Shown here in pieces: positions 53,950 through 62,352 of a stretch of 64,000 nucleotides of DNA. The translations under genes and the position numbers were made by a program. Source of the DNA: Sinorhizobium mexicanum (lineage in GTDB: Bacteria; Pseudomonadota; Alphaproteobacteria; Rhizobiales; Rhizobiaceae); contig NZ_CP041238.1 in NCBI RefSeq assembly GCF_013488225.1, forward strand, positions 2,629,501 through 2,693,500. Direction: 5' to 3'. The notes under the pieces were generated by a model. That model had not been told where the DNA came from. It was given only the letters and a program-made list of their open reading frames with translations, and did no database searches. Each line of letters opens with the position of its first letter. The stretch's first letter is position 1.

Positions 53950-54009
53950 GCCGGGGTGTTCACGGTCGCGGTTCGTCAGCCTCATAAGCTGGAGGTTACA
54001 GGTTCGAAA
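53950..54009 (+). other. 5' portion of a tRNA-Met (CAT) gene truncated at the T-loop
   Basis: With position 1 at 53950 (GCCGGGG), the anticodon CAT falls exactly at 34-36 (53983-53985) in a 5-bp stem with loop CTCATAA. The variable loop is 5 nt, and ACAGG-TTCGAAA gives the 5' T-stem and T-loop. The D-stem is degenerate, and the 3' T-stem and acceptor are missing. It resembles initiator tRNA. Likely a non-functional scar. Confidence 0.5.
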
Positions 54010-54012
54010 ATG

Positions 54013-54318
54013 TTACTTGGTCGGTTTCACAAGCGAGACGACCCGTGGCTTAGACGGCGCGTCGAGCCATTCGATCCACTTATCCCTTTCTTCGATCGTG
54101 TCGAAGAACCGCCAGAGCTTGTACTCCTCCTCAGTCGTTTCCAGCATCTCGCCGACGGTGACGAGCTCCATGGGTAAGGTCACCTCGTTGCCGTCGAACC
54201 GGACGAAATAGACGCCCTCGGCAGCAAGGCGAATTACCTGGCCTGTCCCATAGCTTCCATCGGGAGCGTCGAGGGTGAAGTACATGCCGGTCAAATTGTC
54301 TAAAACTGTTTTGCTCAT
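54013..54318 (-). CDS. Small protein of unknown function
   Basis: A 101-residue acidic protein with a strand-rich N-terminal half (GMYFTLDAPDGSYGTGQVIR, VYFVRFDGN) resembling a small SH3-like barrel, and a helical C-terminus. Clean ATG start with GAGACC upstream. Its stop lies 4 bp from the tRNA-like fragment. No family recognised. Confidence 0.6.
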   Translation of the reverse strand: MSKTVLDNLTGMYFTLDAPDGSYGTGQVIRLAAEGVYFVRFDGNEVTLPMELVTVGEMLETTEEEYKLWRFFDTIEERDKWIEWLDAPSKPRVVSLVKPTK

Positions 54319-54690
54319 AGGTCTCGAATGCCAGTCCTGAATAATGCCCGAGATGGGAAGTTCGCCCAGCCTCCGGGCAAAGGCAAGGTGCGTTAAAAGT
54401 TACCAGATCATATCAGAGACGATCTCCATTGGAGATGGCAAGCCGCCTGGCTCATAACCACGAAAGACCGGGGTCGATTTCCGGGCCTGCAACCAATTCC
54501 CAGAGGGGGCCGTAGGACACACGCCGCATGGAGCCCTGCCGCTGTCGTGGTGACGGCGAAATAGGTCTAGCCCCCGCCCATCGAGAGCCGCTCGCCGATG
54601 AAGCCACGACGCCGGAAGGAAGGCGAGATCGCCAAAGCGCAGATCGCACATGCGTGCGGCACCCGCCGACTTAGGGCGGCCTAGTCCCGA
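54319..54690. other. Gene-free gap
   Basis: About 370 bp. Open frames here have no ribosome site and no recognisable domains. No repeat of the dispersed families was seen. It should contain the promoter of the minus-strand gene at 54318. Confidence 0.4.
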
Positions 54691-54876
54691 TCATTCACCA
54701 TCGCGAACGCGCTGCCGGTAACGCTCTCTATCCTCTTCGTTTGCTCCCGTCGAGAGGTCTTGCCCCGTCTCAATCCGATGGGCGATAGGCTGCCACGGCC
54801 GCCCTGGGTTCTCTAGCTCCCAGAGCTTCTTTGCACGGCGCTCTATTTCACGGTCGTCCACTTGTGCCTCCATCAT
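54691..54876 (-). CDS. DUF2934-like small protein
   Basis: About 61 residues with IERRAKKLWELENPGRPWQP, the characteristic core of DUF2934 (I..RA..LWE..G.P). The C-terminal part is charged. Role unknown. Start at 54876 or 54873 (two adjacent ATGs). Confidence 0.6.
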   Translation of the reverse strand: MMEAQVDDREIERRAKKLWELENPGRPWQPIAHRIETGQDLSTGANEEDRERYRQRVRDGE

Positions 54877-54999
54877 CGTTGCACGCGACCGCAAAGAGCA
54901 TACCTTGATGGAGCCTTTATAGAGAGATGGCCAATCCGAAATATTCAGATGAGGTCAACCAAACGGGCAGGTTCCGGGCCACCGGCGCTGACATATGCG

Positions 55000-55060
55000 C
55001 ACCTCATTCCTGTGCCTGTCACGGGAATCCGGCCTCGCCGCGTCTGCGGCGCGAGAAGGC
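55000..55060. repeat. R3 half element
   Basis: CACCTCATTCCTGTGCCTGT followed by CGCCGCGTCTGCGGCG. Truncated R3 copy between the DUF2934 gene and the end of the glycosyltransferase gene. Confidence 0.6.
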
Positions 55061-55133
55061 TCAAACTTTATCGTCGGCGCGGATGGAGATGCCCCCGGTC
55101 CGGCTGCTCTTCGCGCAGCGTTGCACAGCTGTT

Positions 55134-56186
55134 TTAGTCCGACGTGAACGCGACAGGCGCGATGAAGCCCAGTTCGCGCAATTGCTTCGAGCCGGAAAAC
55201 CGCACCGAATCCGGACTCTGGAAGTCGAATTCGCCGGACTTCTGCAGATCGTCCAGCATCCTGCGATAGGCGGCGGCACCGTCGAAATACTGTCCGTCCG
55301 TCACCGCATGCGCGATCTTCTCCTTGTAGTCGGAGAAGAACTTGAAGTGCAGCAACACGCCGGAGATCGCCGGAAAATTCCGCTCGCAGGGAAGCGGCTG
55401 GTGAATGCTGACCCCCAAGTTGCATTCCTTGTCCCAGAAGATCAGCGGATATTTCATCAGTTCCAGCACATGCGCGAACTTCCGCTTGCGCGGCCCGCCA
55501 GTGATGCTGATCGCCCGCTTGGTATAGGTGATTTCGTATCCGGCGCCGTCGAAGTGATCGGCGATCTCCCAAGGCATCCGTGCGTCCATGCCGTCGAGCG
55601 TCGCCGAACCGAGCGGGCCGACCGGGTACATGTCGAGCATGGGCGCCGCGAGGCGCTTGTCGCCGCGCGCTTCGAGCGCCCGGATGAGATTGCGGAGCGG
55701 CTGGCGCTCGCACTCGTCGTAGATCAGGAATTCGTCCGAATCGACGTTGAGATACCACCGGTCCTTGCCATAGCGCTCGAACAGCGTCTGGCGCCATTCG
55801 CGCCCGCGCCGGGCATCGCGGTAGCGCAACGGCGAACTCCAGACATCCACGTCCGGCTGCGAGCGTAAATATTCGCGCGTGCCGTCGGACGACACATCGT
55901 CGATGCAGATGAAGCGCGAAACGCCGAGCCTTCTGTAGTGAGCGAGAAAGGACGGCATCAGTTTCACGTCGTTGTGCGTGTTGAAGACGACAGGAATGTC
56001 GTCTCGACCGAGCGGGCGGGCACCGCCCGCGTTCAGGCACGACATTTCGATGTCCCGCTTCCGCTTGCGTTCGCGCGCGGCCAACTTGAAGGTTTCGTAC
56101 CGGGTGACGATCCGGTCGAGAAGGCTTCGCTGGCCCGGCCCGCTCTCATGCTCGAAAAGACGAAAGGGGTAGTGAAGGTCCTTCAA
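55134..56186 (-). CDS. Glycosyltransferase family 2-like (Glyco_tranf_2_4)
   Basis: A 350-residue protein. A GT-A-type core begins near residue 63 (IPVVFNTHNDVKLMPSFLAH), with FICIDDVSSDGTREYL and WYLNVDSDEFLI, where VDSDEF is the DxD metal motif. The C-terminal part (HQPLPCERNFPAISGVLLHF) is typical of the group active in capsule/LPS modification. It is the last gene of the minus-strand cluster, 98 bp after the first sulfotransferase. Confidence 0.88.
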   Translation of the reverse strand: MKDLHYPFRLFEHESGPGQRSLLDRIVTRYETFKLAARERKRKRDIEMSCLNAGGARPLGRDDIPVVFNTHNDVKLMPSFLAHYRRLGVSRFICIDDVSSDGTREYLRSQPDVDVWSSPLRYRDARRGREWRQTLFERYGKDRWYLNVDSDEFLIYDECERQPLRNLIRALEARGDKRLAAPMLDMYPVGPLGSATLDGMDARMPWEIADHFDGAGYEITYTKRAISITGGPRKRKFAHVLELMKYPLIFWDKECNLGVSIHQPLPCERNFPAISGVLLHFKFFSDYKEKIAHAVTDGQYFDGAAAYRRMLDDLQKSGEFDFQSPDSVRFSGSKQLRELGFIAPVAFTSD

Positions 56187-56284
56187 AATCCGCTCCAGGT
56201 GCCGCTGCGATAGCTGCGTTTATCGGGATCATCAGCGGAATTCAACTCGGCAGGCCGTGGCGGCGGAGTCCACGCTGCGCAGCT

Positions 56285-57055
56285 CTAAAACGCGAACGGA
56301 TAGCGCGGCCTGAGTTTCCCGCTCGCCAGTTTCGCGAAATTGCGCATCTTGCCCGGAATATGCTCGCGGCGATCGTAGGCCTCGAGCAGATCTCGCGAGC
56401 GGCAATCCTCGTTGAAGCGCTCGATCCATTCCTCGGTAAGCTCGTCGCGCTGGACGGTCATCGTCGTCTCGGTCCTGGCCGGCGGGGAAACGCCCAACTG
56501 TCCGGCGATATGCGCGATGAAGGCACTCGGATCGTTCGCGAGATCTTCATAGGTGAATTCGGTGAAGGGTACGCCGAGGAGATCCAGGTAGCCCTCCCAG
56601 AATCCGTAGCTTTCGCGGATGTAGAAGAAGCACCGGGCGATCTGCTCGAAGTCGTAGCGCGGCTCGGCCTTTGCCCCGTGGTGGGCGGCGAAGGCGCGTG
56701 TCTGCCTCGCCCGCGCAAAGGAGATCGCCTGCCTCAGTGTATCCCTGCGCCGAAGGAAGATGAGTGCTGTCTCATGTTCGGCAAGGCAGTGGCGGATGAA
56801 ATCCCGGCCGTAGCGCTCACGCGTCACGAAAAGCTGGTTCGGAAAGATCTTCATGCCGAACACGCCGTTCGGGGTCGAGCACTTGCGGATGACTTCCGCG
56901 AAGAAGGCGTCCCAGGAGAGCGCGCCCATATCGAGACCATGGAACTTGGGCGACAGCCACTCGGTGGATTTGCCCATCTCCTGCGAATGATTGATGAGCG
57001 ACCCGAGCCAGTTCGATCCGCTTCGTGCCTCGGTCAGAAGGAGATAACCACGCAT
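56285..57055 (-). CDS. Stf0-type sulfotransferase (copy 1)
   Basis: A 256-residue Stf0 protein. The PAPS 5'-phosphosulfate loop is TEARSGSNWL (residues 8-17), the 3'-phosphate motif is RRRDTLRQAIS (102-112). Stf0 proteins sulfate sugars such as trehalose. It starts 10 bp after the acyltransferase stop, so the genes form one transcript. It is an ungapped paralog of the protein at 57779. Confidence 0.9.
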   Translation of the reverse strand: MRGYLLLTEARSGSNWLGSLINHSQEMGKSTEWLSPKFHGLDMGALSWDAFFAEVIRKCSTPNGVFGMKIFPNQLFVTRERYGRDFIRHCLAEHETALIFLRRRDTLRQAISFARARQTRAFAAHHGAKAEPRYDFEQIARCFFYIRESYGFWEGYLDLLGVPFTEFTYEDLANDPSAFIAHIAGQLGVSPPARTETTMTVQRDELTEEWIERFNEDCRSRDLLEAYDRREHIPGKMRNFAKLASGKLRPRYPFAF

Positions 57056-57065
57056 GAATCCTCGT

Positions 57066-57656
57066 CTAGTCCTTGTTGCGCGATAGCAGCAGCGCCGGAT
57101 CCGCAGTCGTTCCGCCCGGGCCGGCAGGGCGTTTTTTCTCTCCGCGCACACCCACTTTTCGCGCGGGAGCGCCGACATAAATGCCGAGCGGATCCGTTCG
57201 GCCCCTGACGACGCTGCCCGCGCCGATCACGCATCCCCGGGAAATGTGCGCGCCATCGAGCACCACCGCTCCGGCGCCGATCCAGACGTCGTCCTCGATG
57301 ACGATTCCCAGTCGTGTCTCCGGCTGCTTCTTTATCGGGGTATCGGGATCGCTGAAGCCGTGATTGGCCGGGATCACGACCACATGGGCAGCGATCCGCA
57401 CCCAGTTGCCGATCGTCAGGCCGCCGGAGCCGTAAAGTATCGAATAGGGGTTGAGGCTGAAATGATCGCCGATCGTGACGAAGCCGTCATTGGCATCAAT
57501 GATCGCGCCGCGCTTGATTTCCGCCTTGCGGCCGATGCGGATCTTGCCCCTGTTCGGATTTATTATGCCTCCGTCGATGCGGAACTTGGAGCCGATCTTG
57601 AGGCGCCCCCAATAGCGGAGCTGAAGCAGCAATGCCCGAATTTCGCCAAGCGTCAT
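57066..57656 (-). CDS. Hexapeptide-repeat acyltransferase (CysE/WcaF type)
   Basis: A 196-residue left-handed beta-helix protein. Repeats [LIV]-G-x4 run from about 30 to 165 (IRIGRKAEIKRGAIIDANDG, then VWIGAGAVVLDGAHISRGCV, then VGAPARKVG). The catalytic His is probably in IPANHGFSD. It would O-acetylate a sugar of the glycan made by this cluster. ATG 57656 is chosen after GAGAGCGGGT. It lies between the two sulfotransferase genes. Confidence 0.88.
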   Translation of the reverse strand: MTLGEIRALLLQLRYWGRLKIGSKFRIDGGIINPNRGKIRIGRKAEIKRGAIIDANDGFVTIGDHFSLNPYSILYGSGGLTIGNWVRIAAHVVVIPANHGFSDPDTPIKKQPETRLGIVIEDDVWIGAGAVVLDGAHISRGCVIGAGSVVRGRTDPLGIYVGAPARKVGVRGEKKRPAGPGGTTADPALLLSRNKD

Positions 57657-57778
57657 ACCCGCTCTCCGGCTGCAAATCGGCCAAGTGTTGCAGAGACGCA
57701 CGCCGCCCGCAACATCCGCGCACCGTGCTGGAAGCGACTGCAAGTCGATCGCGGGCGGACGCGCCGCTGCAATCGCCG

Positions 57779-58549
57779 CTAAAACGCGAACGGATATCGC
57801 GGTTCGAGCTTCCCCGACGCCAGTTTCGCGAAGTTGCGCATCTTGCCGGCAATGTGCTCTCGACGGTCGTAGGCCCTCAGCATATTTCCCGACCGGCAAT
57901 CCTCGTTGAAGCGCGCGATCCATTCCTCCGTCAGGCCGTCGCGCTGAACGGCCATCGTCGTTTCGGCCCTGGCCGGAGCGCAAACGCCAAGGTGTTCCGC
58001 GACATGCGCGATGAAAGGATGCGCGTCGCCGGCAAGATCCTCGTAGGCAAATTCGGTGAACGGCACGCCGAGCAGCTCCAGATAGCTCTGCCAGAAATTG
58101 TAGCTTTCCCGGATATAGAAGAAGCAGCGGGCGATCTGTTCGAAGTCGTAGCGCGGCTCCGCCTTTGCTCCGTGATGGGCGGCAAAGGCCCGCGTCTGCC
58201 GCGCCCGCGCGAAGGATATCGCCTGCCTCAACGTATCTCGGCGCCGAAGGAAGACGAGTGCCGTCTCATGCTCGGAGAGGCAGTGGCGGATGAAGTCCCG
58301 GCCGCAGCGCTCCTGGGTCACGAAAAGCTGGTTCGGAAAGATCTTCATGCCGAACGCCCCGTTCGCGGTCGAGCATTTCCTGATGATTTCCCCGAAGAAC
58401 GCGTCGAAAGACAGGGCGTTGACATCGAGACGATGTGCCTTCGGTGCCAGCCACTCGGCCGGCAATCCCATTTCGCCGGAATGACCGAGGAGAGTACTCA
58501 GCCAGCTGGAGCCGCTTCTTGCTTCGGAGAGGATCAAATATCCGTGCAT
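57779..58549 (-). CDS. Stf0-type sulfotransferase (copy 2)
   Basis: A 256-residue Stf0 protein with SEARSGSSWL and RRRDTLRQAIS motifs at the same positions as copy 1. Residues 100-150 are identical between the two although their codons differ, showing an old duplication under purifying selection. N-terminal third and acceptor-side loops differ. It is preceded by the gap that holds the small-RNA candidate on the opposite strand. Confidence 0.9.
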   Translation of the reverse strand: MHGYLILSEARSGSSWLSTLLGHSGEMGLPAEWLAPKAHRLDVNALSFDAFFGEIIRKCSTANGAFGMKIFPNQLFVTQERCGRDFIRHCLSEHETALVFLRRRDTLRQAISFARARQTRAFAAHHGAKAEPRYDFEQIARCFFYIRESYNFWQSYLELLGVPFTEFAYEDLAGDAHPFIAHVAEHLGVCAPARAETTMAVQRDGLTEEWIARFNEDCRSGNMLRAYDRREHIAGKMRNFAKLASGKLEPRYPFAF

Positions 58550-58762
58550 CAGGTCCCCTATGTCATATTTTCACTAACCTGAAATGCGCGGCTAGTCGCC
58601 AATCTGGGCAATTTTCTGCCGTCCCGGTCCGATTCTCAAGAGAAAACGGGTGCGGAGTCGTTGATCGACGCAAATATGCAACAGCGCGCGGGAGCGAACT
58701 TCACGGCCGCCGACAGAACGCATCCGCAACGTCGCGCATGGGCTCAGACGGCCGATCGCGCG

Positions 58763-58791
58763 TTGTTCCCCTCTCGATTCGGTGCTATATT
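58763..58791 (+). promoter_or_regulatory. Sigma-70-like promoter of the small-RNA candidate
   Basis: TTGTTC (58763-58768) and TATATT (58786-58791) with a 17-bp spacer, on the + strand where no protein gene follows. Confidence 0.6.
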
Positions 58792-58797
58792 TTTGGG

Positions 58798-58878
58798 GTT
58801 CGATCGTGGGTGCCGGCACCCCCCTAAATAGATCGTTCGCCTGGAGCGCGCTTGGCCCAAACAAGCGCGCTTTTGCTT
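58798..58878 (+). ncRNA. Candidate small RNA of about 80 nt
   Basis: Starting about 7 bp after the -10 box, it contains the perfect palindrome GGGTGCCGGCACCC (58808-58821), a short A/T-rich single-stranded stretch (CTAAATAGATCGTTCGCC) and a terminator hairpin at 58845. It runs opposite to the sulfotransferase cluster, upstream of copy 2. No known family assigned. Confidence 0.55.
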
Positions 58879-58881
58879 TTG
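58845..58881 (+). terminator. Rho-independent terminator
   Basis: AGCGCGCTTG (58845-58854) pairs perfectly with CAAGCGCGCT (58862-58871) over GCCCAAA, followed by TTTTGCTTTTG. On the + strand. Confidence 0.8.
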
Positions 58882-58916
58882 TGACGTCCGGAATTGCGTC
58901 TATGGCGCCGCGCGTT

Positions 58917-60044
58917 TTAGCGAGACTTCGCGTTCGACGCCGCTCTCTTGCGACCGGTAAGACGCCGGACCACCGCGCTGAACCTCGAGGCAAATCTTGC
59001 CCGCGAGAAAAGGGCATGGCCGTCCAGGGTATTGGCCGACTGCAGTCGCGCCGCCTTCAGCATCGTCTCGGCCTGCTCGACCGTCAGGTCGGTGTTGCAA
59101 TAGGTCGCCTGGAACAAATTCATGACCGCCGGTACGATCATGTTCTGCAGGTGCCTGCCGTCTTCGACGAACCGGTTCGGAAACGCCTCGTTCACGATCT
59201 CGTAGGCCGGGAAATAATAGAGGCGGCCCGCCCATTCATCGCCGCGCTCGCGGATTGTCTCGTCGACGGCGGCCCGGATGATCGCCTTGGATGCCGAGTT
59301 GGCCGTCAGGCAGGCGACCGGCCGGAATGTGGCGACCAGCGGAATCGGCGAGACGGTGACGACGATCTTCGCCTGGGGCACGTGTTTGCCGATCAGGTCG
59401 ATGATCTCCTGAATGCAGGCCTTCGTCTCGCCGAAGGTGCAAACGCGGAACTTGTGCCGGCTCGGATCGTAATGCTTCATCGGAACGGCGCGCCAGAAAA
59501 CGCCGCCGGTCACCTCGTCGTACCAGATTTCCGACAGGCCGAACGTCAGAATGAAGACGTCCGTCTTCAGGAATACGTCCCGGGTGCGCTCCCGGATCTC
59601 TTCCGTCAGGTCGAATTCCTCGGCCTTGTAACCATGCCAGAGGTTCGTCGGCGGCGCTATGCCTTCGAGCGCCCAGCGGAACTGCTGGACGATCGAGTGG
59701 ACATTGACCAGGCCCTCGCCCATCGACGAGATGTAGATGTCGCGATCTCGGTTCTTGGAGACGTCGAACCCCAGCTTCGCAAGATGCTTGCTGATGTTCT
59801 CGGCAAAGCACGACCCGAAGGCGGTAACGTTCGTCGTGGGAGAGATGAACGGCTTATCCGGGGTCCAGCCCTTCAACAGGAATCGGGACGCAAAGTCGTC
59901 CTTCACGTGATCGGAGCCGTATGGATTGAAGTTGCTCGCGCTGCCCCGGAAAAAGGATGACCCCATCTTCTTCGGAGCCTCACCCGCCGGGACGACGGAG
60001 ACCGTCTCCTGAAAACCGGAATGGTCTATCGCCTTGATCGACAT
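58917..60044 (-). CDS. GSCFA family protein
   Basis: A 375-residue protein with the defining FGSCFAENIS motif at about residue 75 and SPIPLVATF, ANSASKAIIRAAVDE later. GSCFA proteins belong to the SGNH hydrolase-like fold (Ser in GSCFA, Asp/His near the C-terminus) and often occur in polysaccharide loci; an acyl-esterase or acyltransferase role is inferred. AAGGGAG precedes ATG 60044. It is the first gene of the minus-strand cluster. Confidence 0.88.
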   Translation of the reverse strand: MSIKAIDHSGFQETVSVVPAGEAPKKMGSSFFRGSASNFNPYGSDHVKDDFASRFLLKGWTPDKPFISPTTNVTAFGSCFAENISKHLAKLGFDVSKNRDRDIYISSMGEGLVNVHSIVQQFRWALEGIAPPTNLWHGYKAEEFDLTEEIRERTRDVFLKTDVFILTFGLSEIWYDEVTGGVFWRAVPMKHYDPSRHKFRVCTFGETKACIQEIIDLIGKHVPQAKIVVTVSPIPLVATFRPVACLTANSASKAIIRAAVDETIRERGDEWAGRLYYFPAYEIVNEAFPNRFVEDGRHLQNMIVPAVMNLFQATYCNTDLTVEQAETMLKAARLQSANTLDGHALFSRARFASRFSAVVRRLTGRKRAASNAKSR

Positions 60045-60197
60045 GATTGCTCCCTTGCCACGTGGCCGCGCGTGGAACTTATTAAAGTGGCCTTTGTGAG
60101 GCAACAGCCGTCGCGCAAGAACGGCAATGATCCGTATTGCATCTCGCCCGATAGAATAAAATGGAAAATGGTGGGTCCAGGTGGCATCGGTTTTACC

Positions 60198-60554
60198 CTA
60201 GCCACGGATAACCCAGGCCCCCAGCACAAGCAGGATAAGCGGCGGACCCAGCAGCATCCCGCCGAAAAGCAAAGCCGCATTCTCTACCCGCCTGCCGGTT
60301 CGAAGTCGGCTGTTGATCTCGTCTGGCACGGCGACGCTGGCGGTTCCGGATGCGGCGGCCTTTTCCCTTATGGCCGTTGCCTCCTTCTCGGCCTTCCAGC
60401 CGTCCGTGACCACTACCCAGGCCCTGACGAAGATGGAGCCTCCATCCGTCACGTCCCGCCGCCGTCCTTCAACTTCCACGTAGACGACCAGTGTCAGCAC
60501 CCAAAGCGCGGAGACGATCAACCACAGTCGAAAGAGGCCACGTAGGATAGTCAT
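60198..60554 (-). CDS. Small membrane protein of unknown function
   Basis: A 118-residue protein with an N-terminal helix (LFRLWLIVSALWVLTLVVYV), a soluble middle of about 65 residues and a C-terminal helix (ALLFGGMLLGPPLILLVLGA). Two-helix inner-membrane topology. It is 154 bp upstream of the GSCFA gene on the same strand. No family recognised. Confidence 0.65.
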   Translation of the reverse strand: MTILRGLFRLWLIVSALWVLTLVVYVEVEGRRRDVTDGGSIFVRAWVVVTDGWKAEKEATAIREKAAASGTASVAVPDEINSRLRTGRRVENAALLFGGMLLGPPLILLVLGAWVIRG

Positions 60555-60687
60555 GTTGCACCCTACCAATGAGCCCAAGAATACCAACAGTAGCGACGGA
60601 TGGCGACTACTCGCATTCGGGGGTGAAGGCGCAAGCGCACATATTCCGGCTCGTCACTGAAAACATGTCGGAGCGGGACAGGAACGA

Positions 60688-61230
60688 TCAGGCCGACAGA
60701 ACATTCACCTCCGCTGCCGCGAGGCGACGATAAAGCCGGCGACGGCGCACGATCGGCCACCAGTCATAGAGAAAGATTTCGAGAGCCCGCCAATTGGCCA
60801 CCCAACCGAAAATGACCAGGCTTTCGCTGAACACGCGTGAAAAAGTGGCGGCCTCCGAGGCGTTGTCGACCAGTTTGCTCGCGATGAGACTGAAGGCCAG
60901 GATCGGGATGCCGATGAACAAGGATCGCCGACCCTCTCCGAGAAGGTCGCGCAACTCCCGGCGCGCCTGGTTGGCGCGGCTGTTGAAATTGTATCGAACT
61001 GCTTGCTGCACGGCATGCGTATGGTCCGGGTTCACGTCCCCGGGCGGCAACTGGACGACGATCTCGATGGGCAGGTTTCCCGGCGCTTCCCGAGCCCATT
61101 CGACGATGAACCGCTCGGCATCGTCGTCCAGATCGCGTTCCCGAAATGGAGTTGGGTCGAGCGAATTGAAAAGGCGTGCCACCTGGTCGACACGGATCAG
61201 GATCGCGTAGCGGTCATCGGGCGTCGGCAT
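60688..61230 (-). CDS. Membrane protein of unknown function
   Basis: A 180-residue protein. The N-terminal 110 residues are soluble (DRYAILIRVDQVARLFNSLD); two hydrophobic helices follow (LFIGIPILAFSLIASKLV and VFSESLVIFGWVANWRALEI), then a basic C-terminus (VRRRRLYRRL). ATG 61230. Unknown function; found near small membrane genes in this part of the window. Confidence 0.65.
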   Translation of the reverse strand: MPTPDDRYAILIRVDQVARLFNSLDPTPFRERDLDDDAERFIVEWAREAPGNLPIEIVVQLPPGDVNPDHTHAVQQAVRYNFNSRANQARRELRDLLGEGRRSLFIGIPILAFSLIASKLVDNASEAATFSRVFSESLVIFGWVANWRALEIFLYDWWPIVRRRRLYRRLAAAEVNVLSA

Positions 61231-61556
61231 GATGCTTTTGTATGCTCCTCCGCTCACCCAGAGCGTTATCCTCCTGCGGGTGTAATGGCAGCGATGATAG
61301 CCGATAGCGCTGCCGCGTGGCAGACGCCCAAGATGCTTGCCTGATCCGGCCAACGCGGGAAAGGCAAGAGCGGAACTACACAAAGATTCGTGTGCTGCAC
61401 GCTTGAGCTGACGCTCGACGGGGGCGGCATCCTACTTCTCGTCAGTTGTTTTGGGTGTCGTCGTTCACGTGTTGCTTGCCTTTGGCGCGTGCCTGCGAGA
61501 ACATCCCATGCCGGGCGTTTTTCGGAACTGGCGTGAGTTAACCTTGGGAGATGATA
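61231..61556. other. Gene-free gap
   Basis: A 326-bp divergent gap that should contain both promoters. No repeat, RNA or ORF was supported. Confidence 0.4.
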
Positions 61557-61898
61557 ATGAATCTCATCAAGATGATGCTTAGGTCTTCACTCGTCTCGTT
61601 TGTGCTTGTTCTGGCGCTGGTGGCATCACCGATGGCGGTTCCACCCGATGCAAGCGCTCAAACCAACATCAACATCAACATCGGGGTCGGCAGCAGCCTC
61701 GATAGAGGTCGAGGCATAACCTGTCGTCAGGGGGAACGGCTGCTGCGCAATCGCGGCTTCCGCGATGTTCGCCGCGTCGACTGCCGTGGCAGGTTCTTCA
61801 TCTATCGCGCTTGGCGCGGCAATACGCGCTTCGAGATCGCAGTTCGTCAACGCGACGGCCGCATCGTCGACATGGAGCGCATCGGACGCCGGAGATAG
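61557..61898 (+). CDS. Small exported basic protein
   Basis: A 113-residue protein with a signal peptide (SSLVSFVLVLALVASPMAVP, cleavage near DASAQT). Mature part: NININIGVGSSL, then an Arg-rich domain with two Cys (ITCRQGERLLRNRGFRDVRR and VDCRGRFFIYRA). A common periplasmic rhizobial protein type resembling PepSY-like antenna folds, not assigned. GGGAG precedes ATG 61557. Confidence 0.7.
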   Translation: MNLIKMMLRSSLVSFVLVLALVASPMAVPPDASAQTNININIGVGSSLDRGRGITCRQGERLLRNRGFRDVRRVDCRGRFFIYRAWRGNTRFEIAVRQRDGRIVDMERIGRRR

Positions 61899-61903
61899 AA
61901 AGG

Positions 61904-61937
61904 ATTGGTTTCTTTGAGTTTCTGGTGGGTAATCACG
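61904..61937. other. Degenerate direct repeat of the tRNA-Lys 3' end
   Basis: TGGTGGGTAATCACG (61923-61937) matches the tRNA-Lys 3' end at 62993-63007 at 14 of 15 positions, in the same orientation. The upstream ATTGGT (61904) also corresponds to 62973, with one 1-bp length difference. Possible att-type remnant. Confidence 0.5.
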
Positions 61938-62016
61938 CACACAAAGCCGGTCGCCAGCAACGACGATCGGCAGTCTCAGATGCCATGGTGCCAATCGGGC
62001 AACGGGATCGCAGCGG

Positions 62017-62253
62017 ATGACGGAAGACGAACGGCAAGGCATAGAGCGCGAGATGCGTGAACTTTCGAAGGCGGCGGCGGAACTCGTGAGTGCGACGCGC
62101 AAGGCGGATGAAAGCATGCGCAAGCTCGAAGACACCATGGCCGAGACACGCAGGACGCTCGTCGATGATCTCCGCACCCTCCTCCGCGCCGAACTGCAAG
62201 CGCTGCAGCAGTCGCTCGATCAGAAGTTCGAGCGACTGCTGCGCGGGCGCTGA
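62017..62253 (+). CDS. Small coiled-coil protein
   Basis: A 78-residue, fully helical, charged protein (REMRELSKAAAELVSATRKA, then LRTLLRAELQALQQSLDQKF). Heptad pattern supports a coiled coil. It lies inside the possible tRNA-Lys islet. No family recognised. Confidence 0.6.
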   Translation: MTEDERQGIEREMRELSKAAAELVSATRKADESMRKLEDTMAETRRTLVDDLRTLLRAELQALQQSLDQKFERLLRGR

Positions 62254-62352
62254 TCCTTCTCGGGGGACCGCGTTGCCGTGAGCCGCGCCGAACTCCGATA
62301 TGCTTTAGCGGAGAGCGCCATGTCATACACGATCTGAGAAAAGGGGGAAAAA

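Noticed and set aside
54400..54651. Minus-strand 83-residue frame
   Set aside because: No ribosome site, mixed composition and overlapping equally long frames; no domain recognised.
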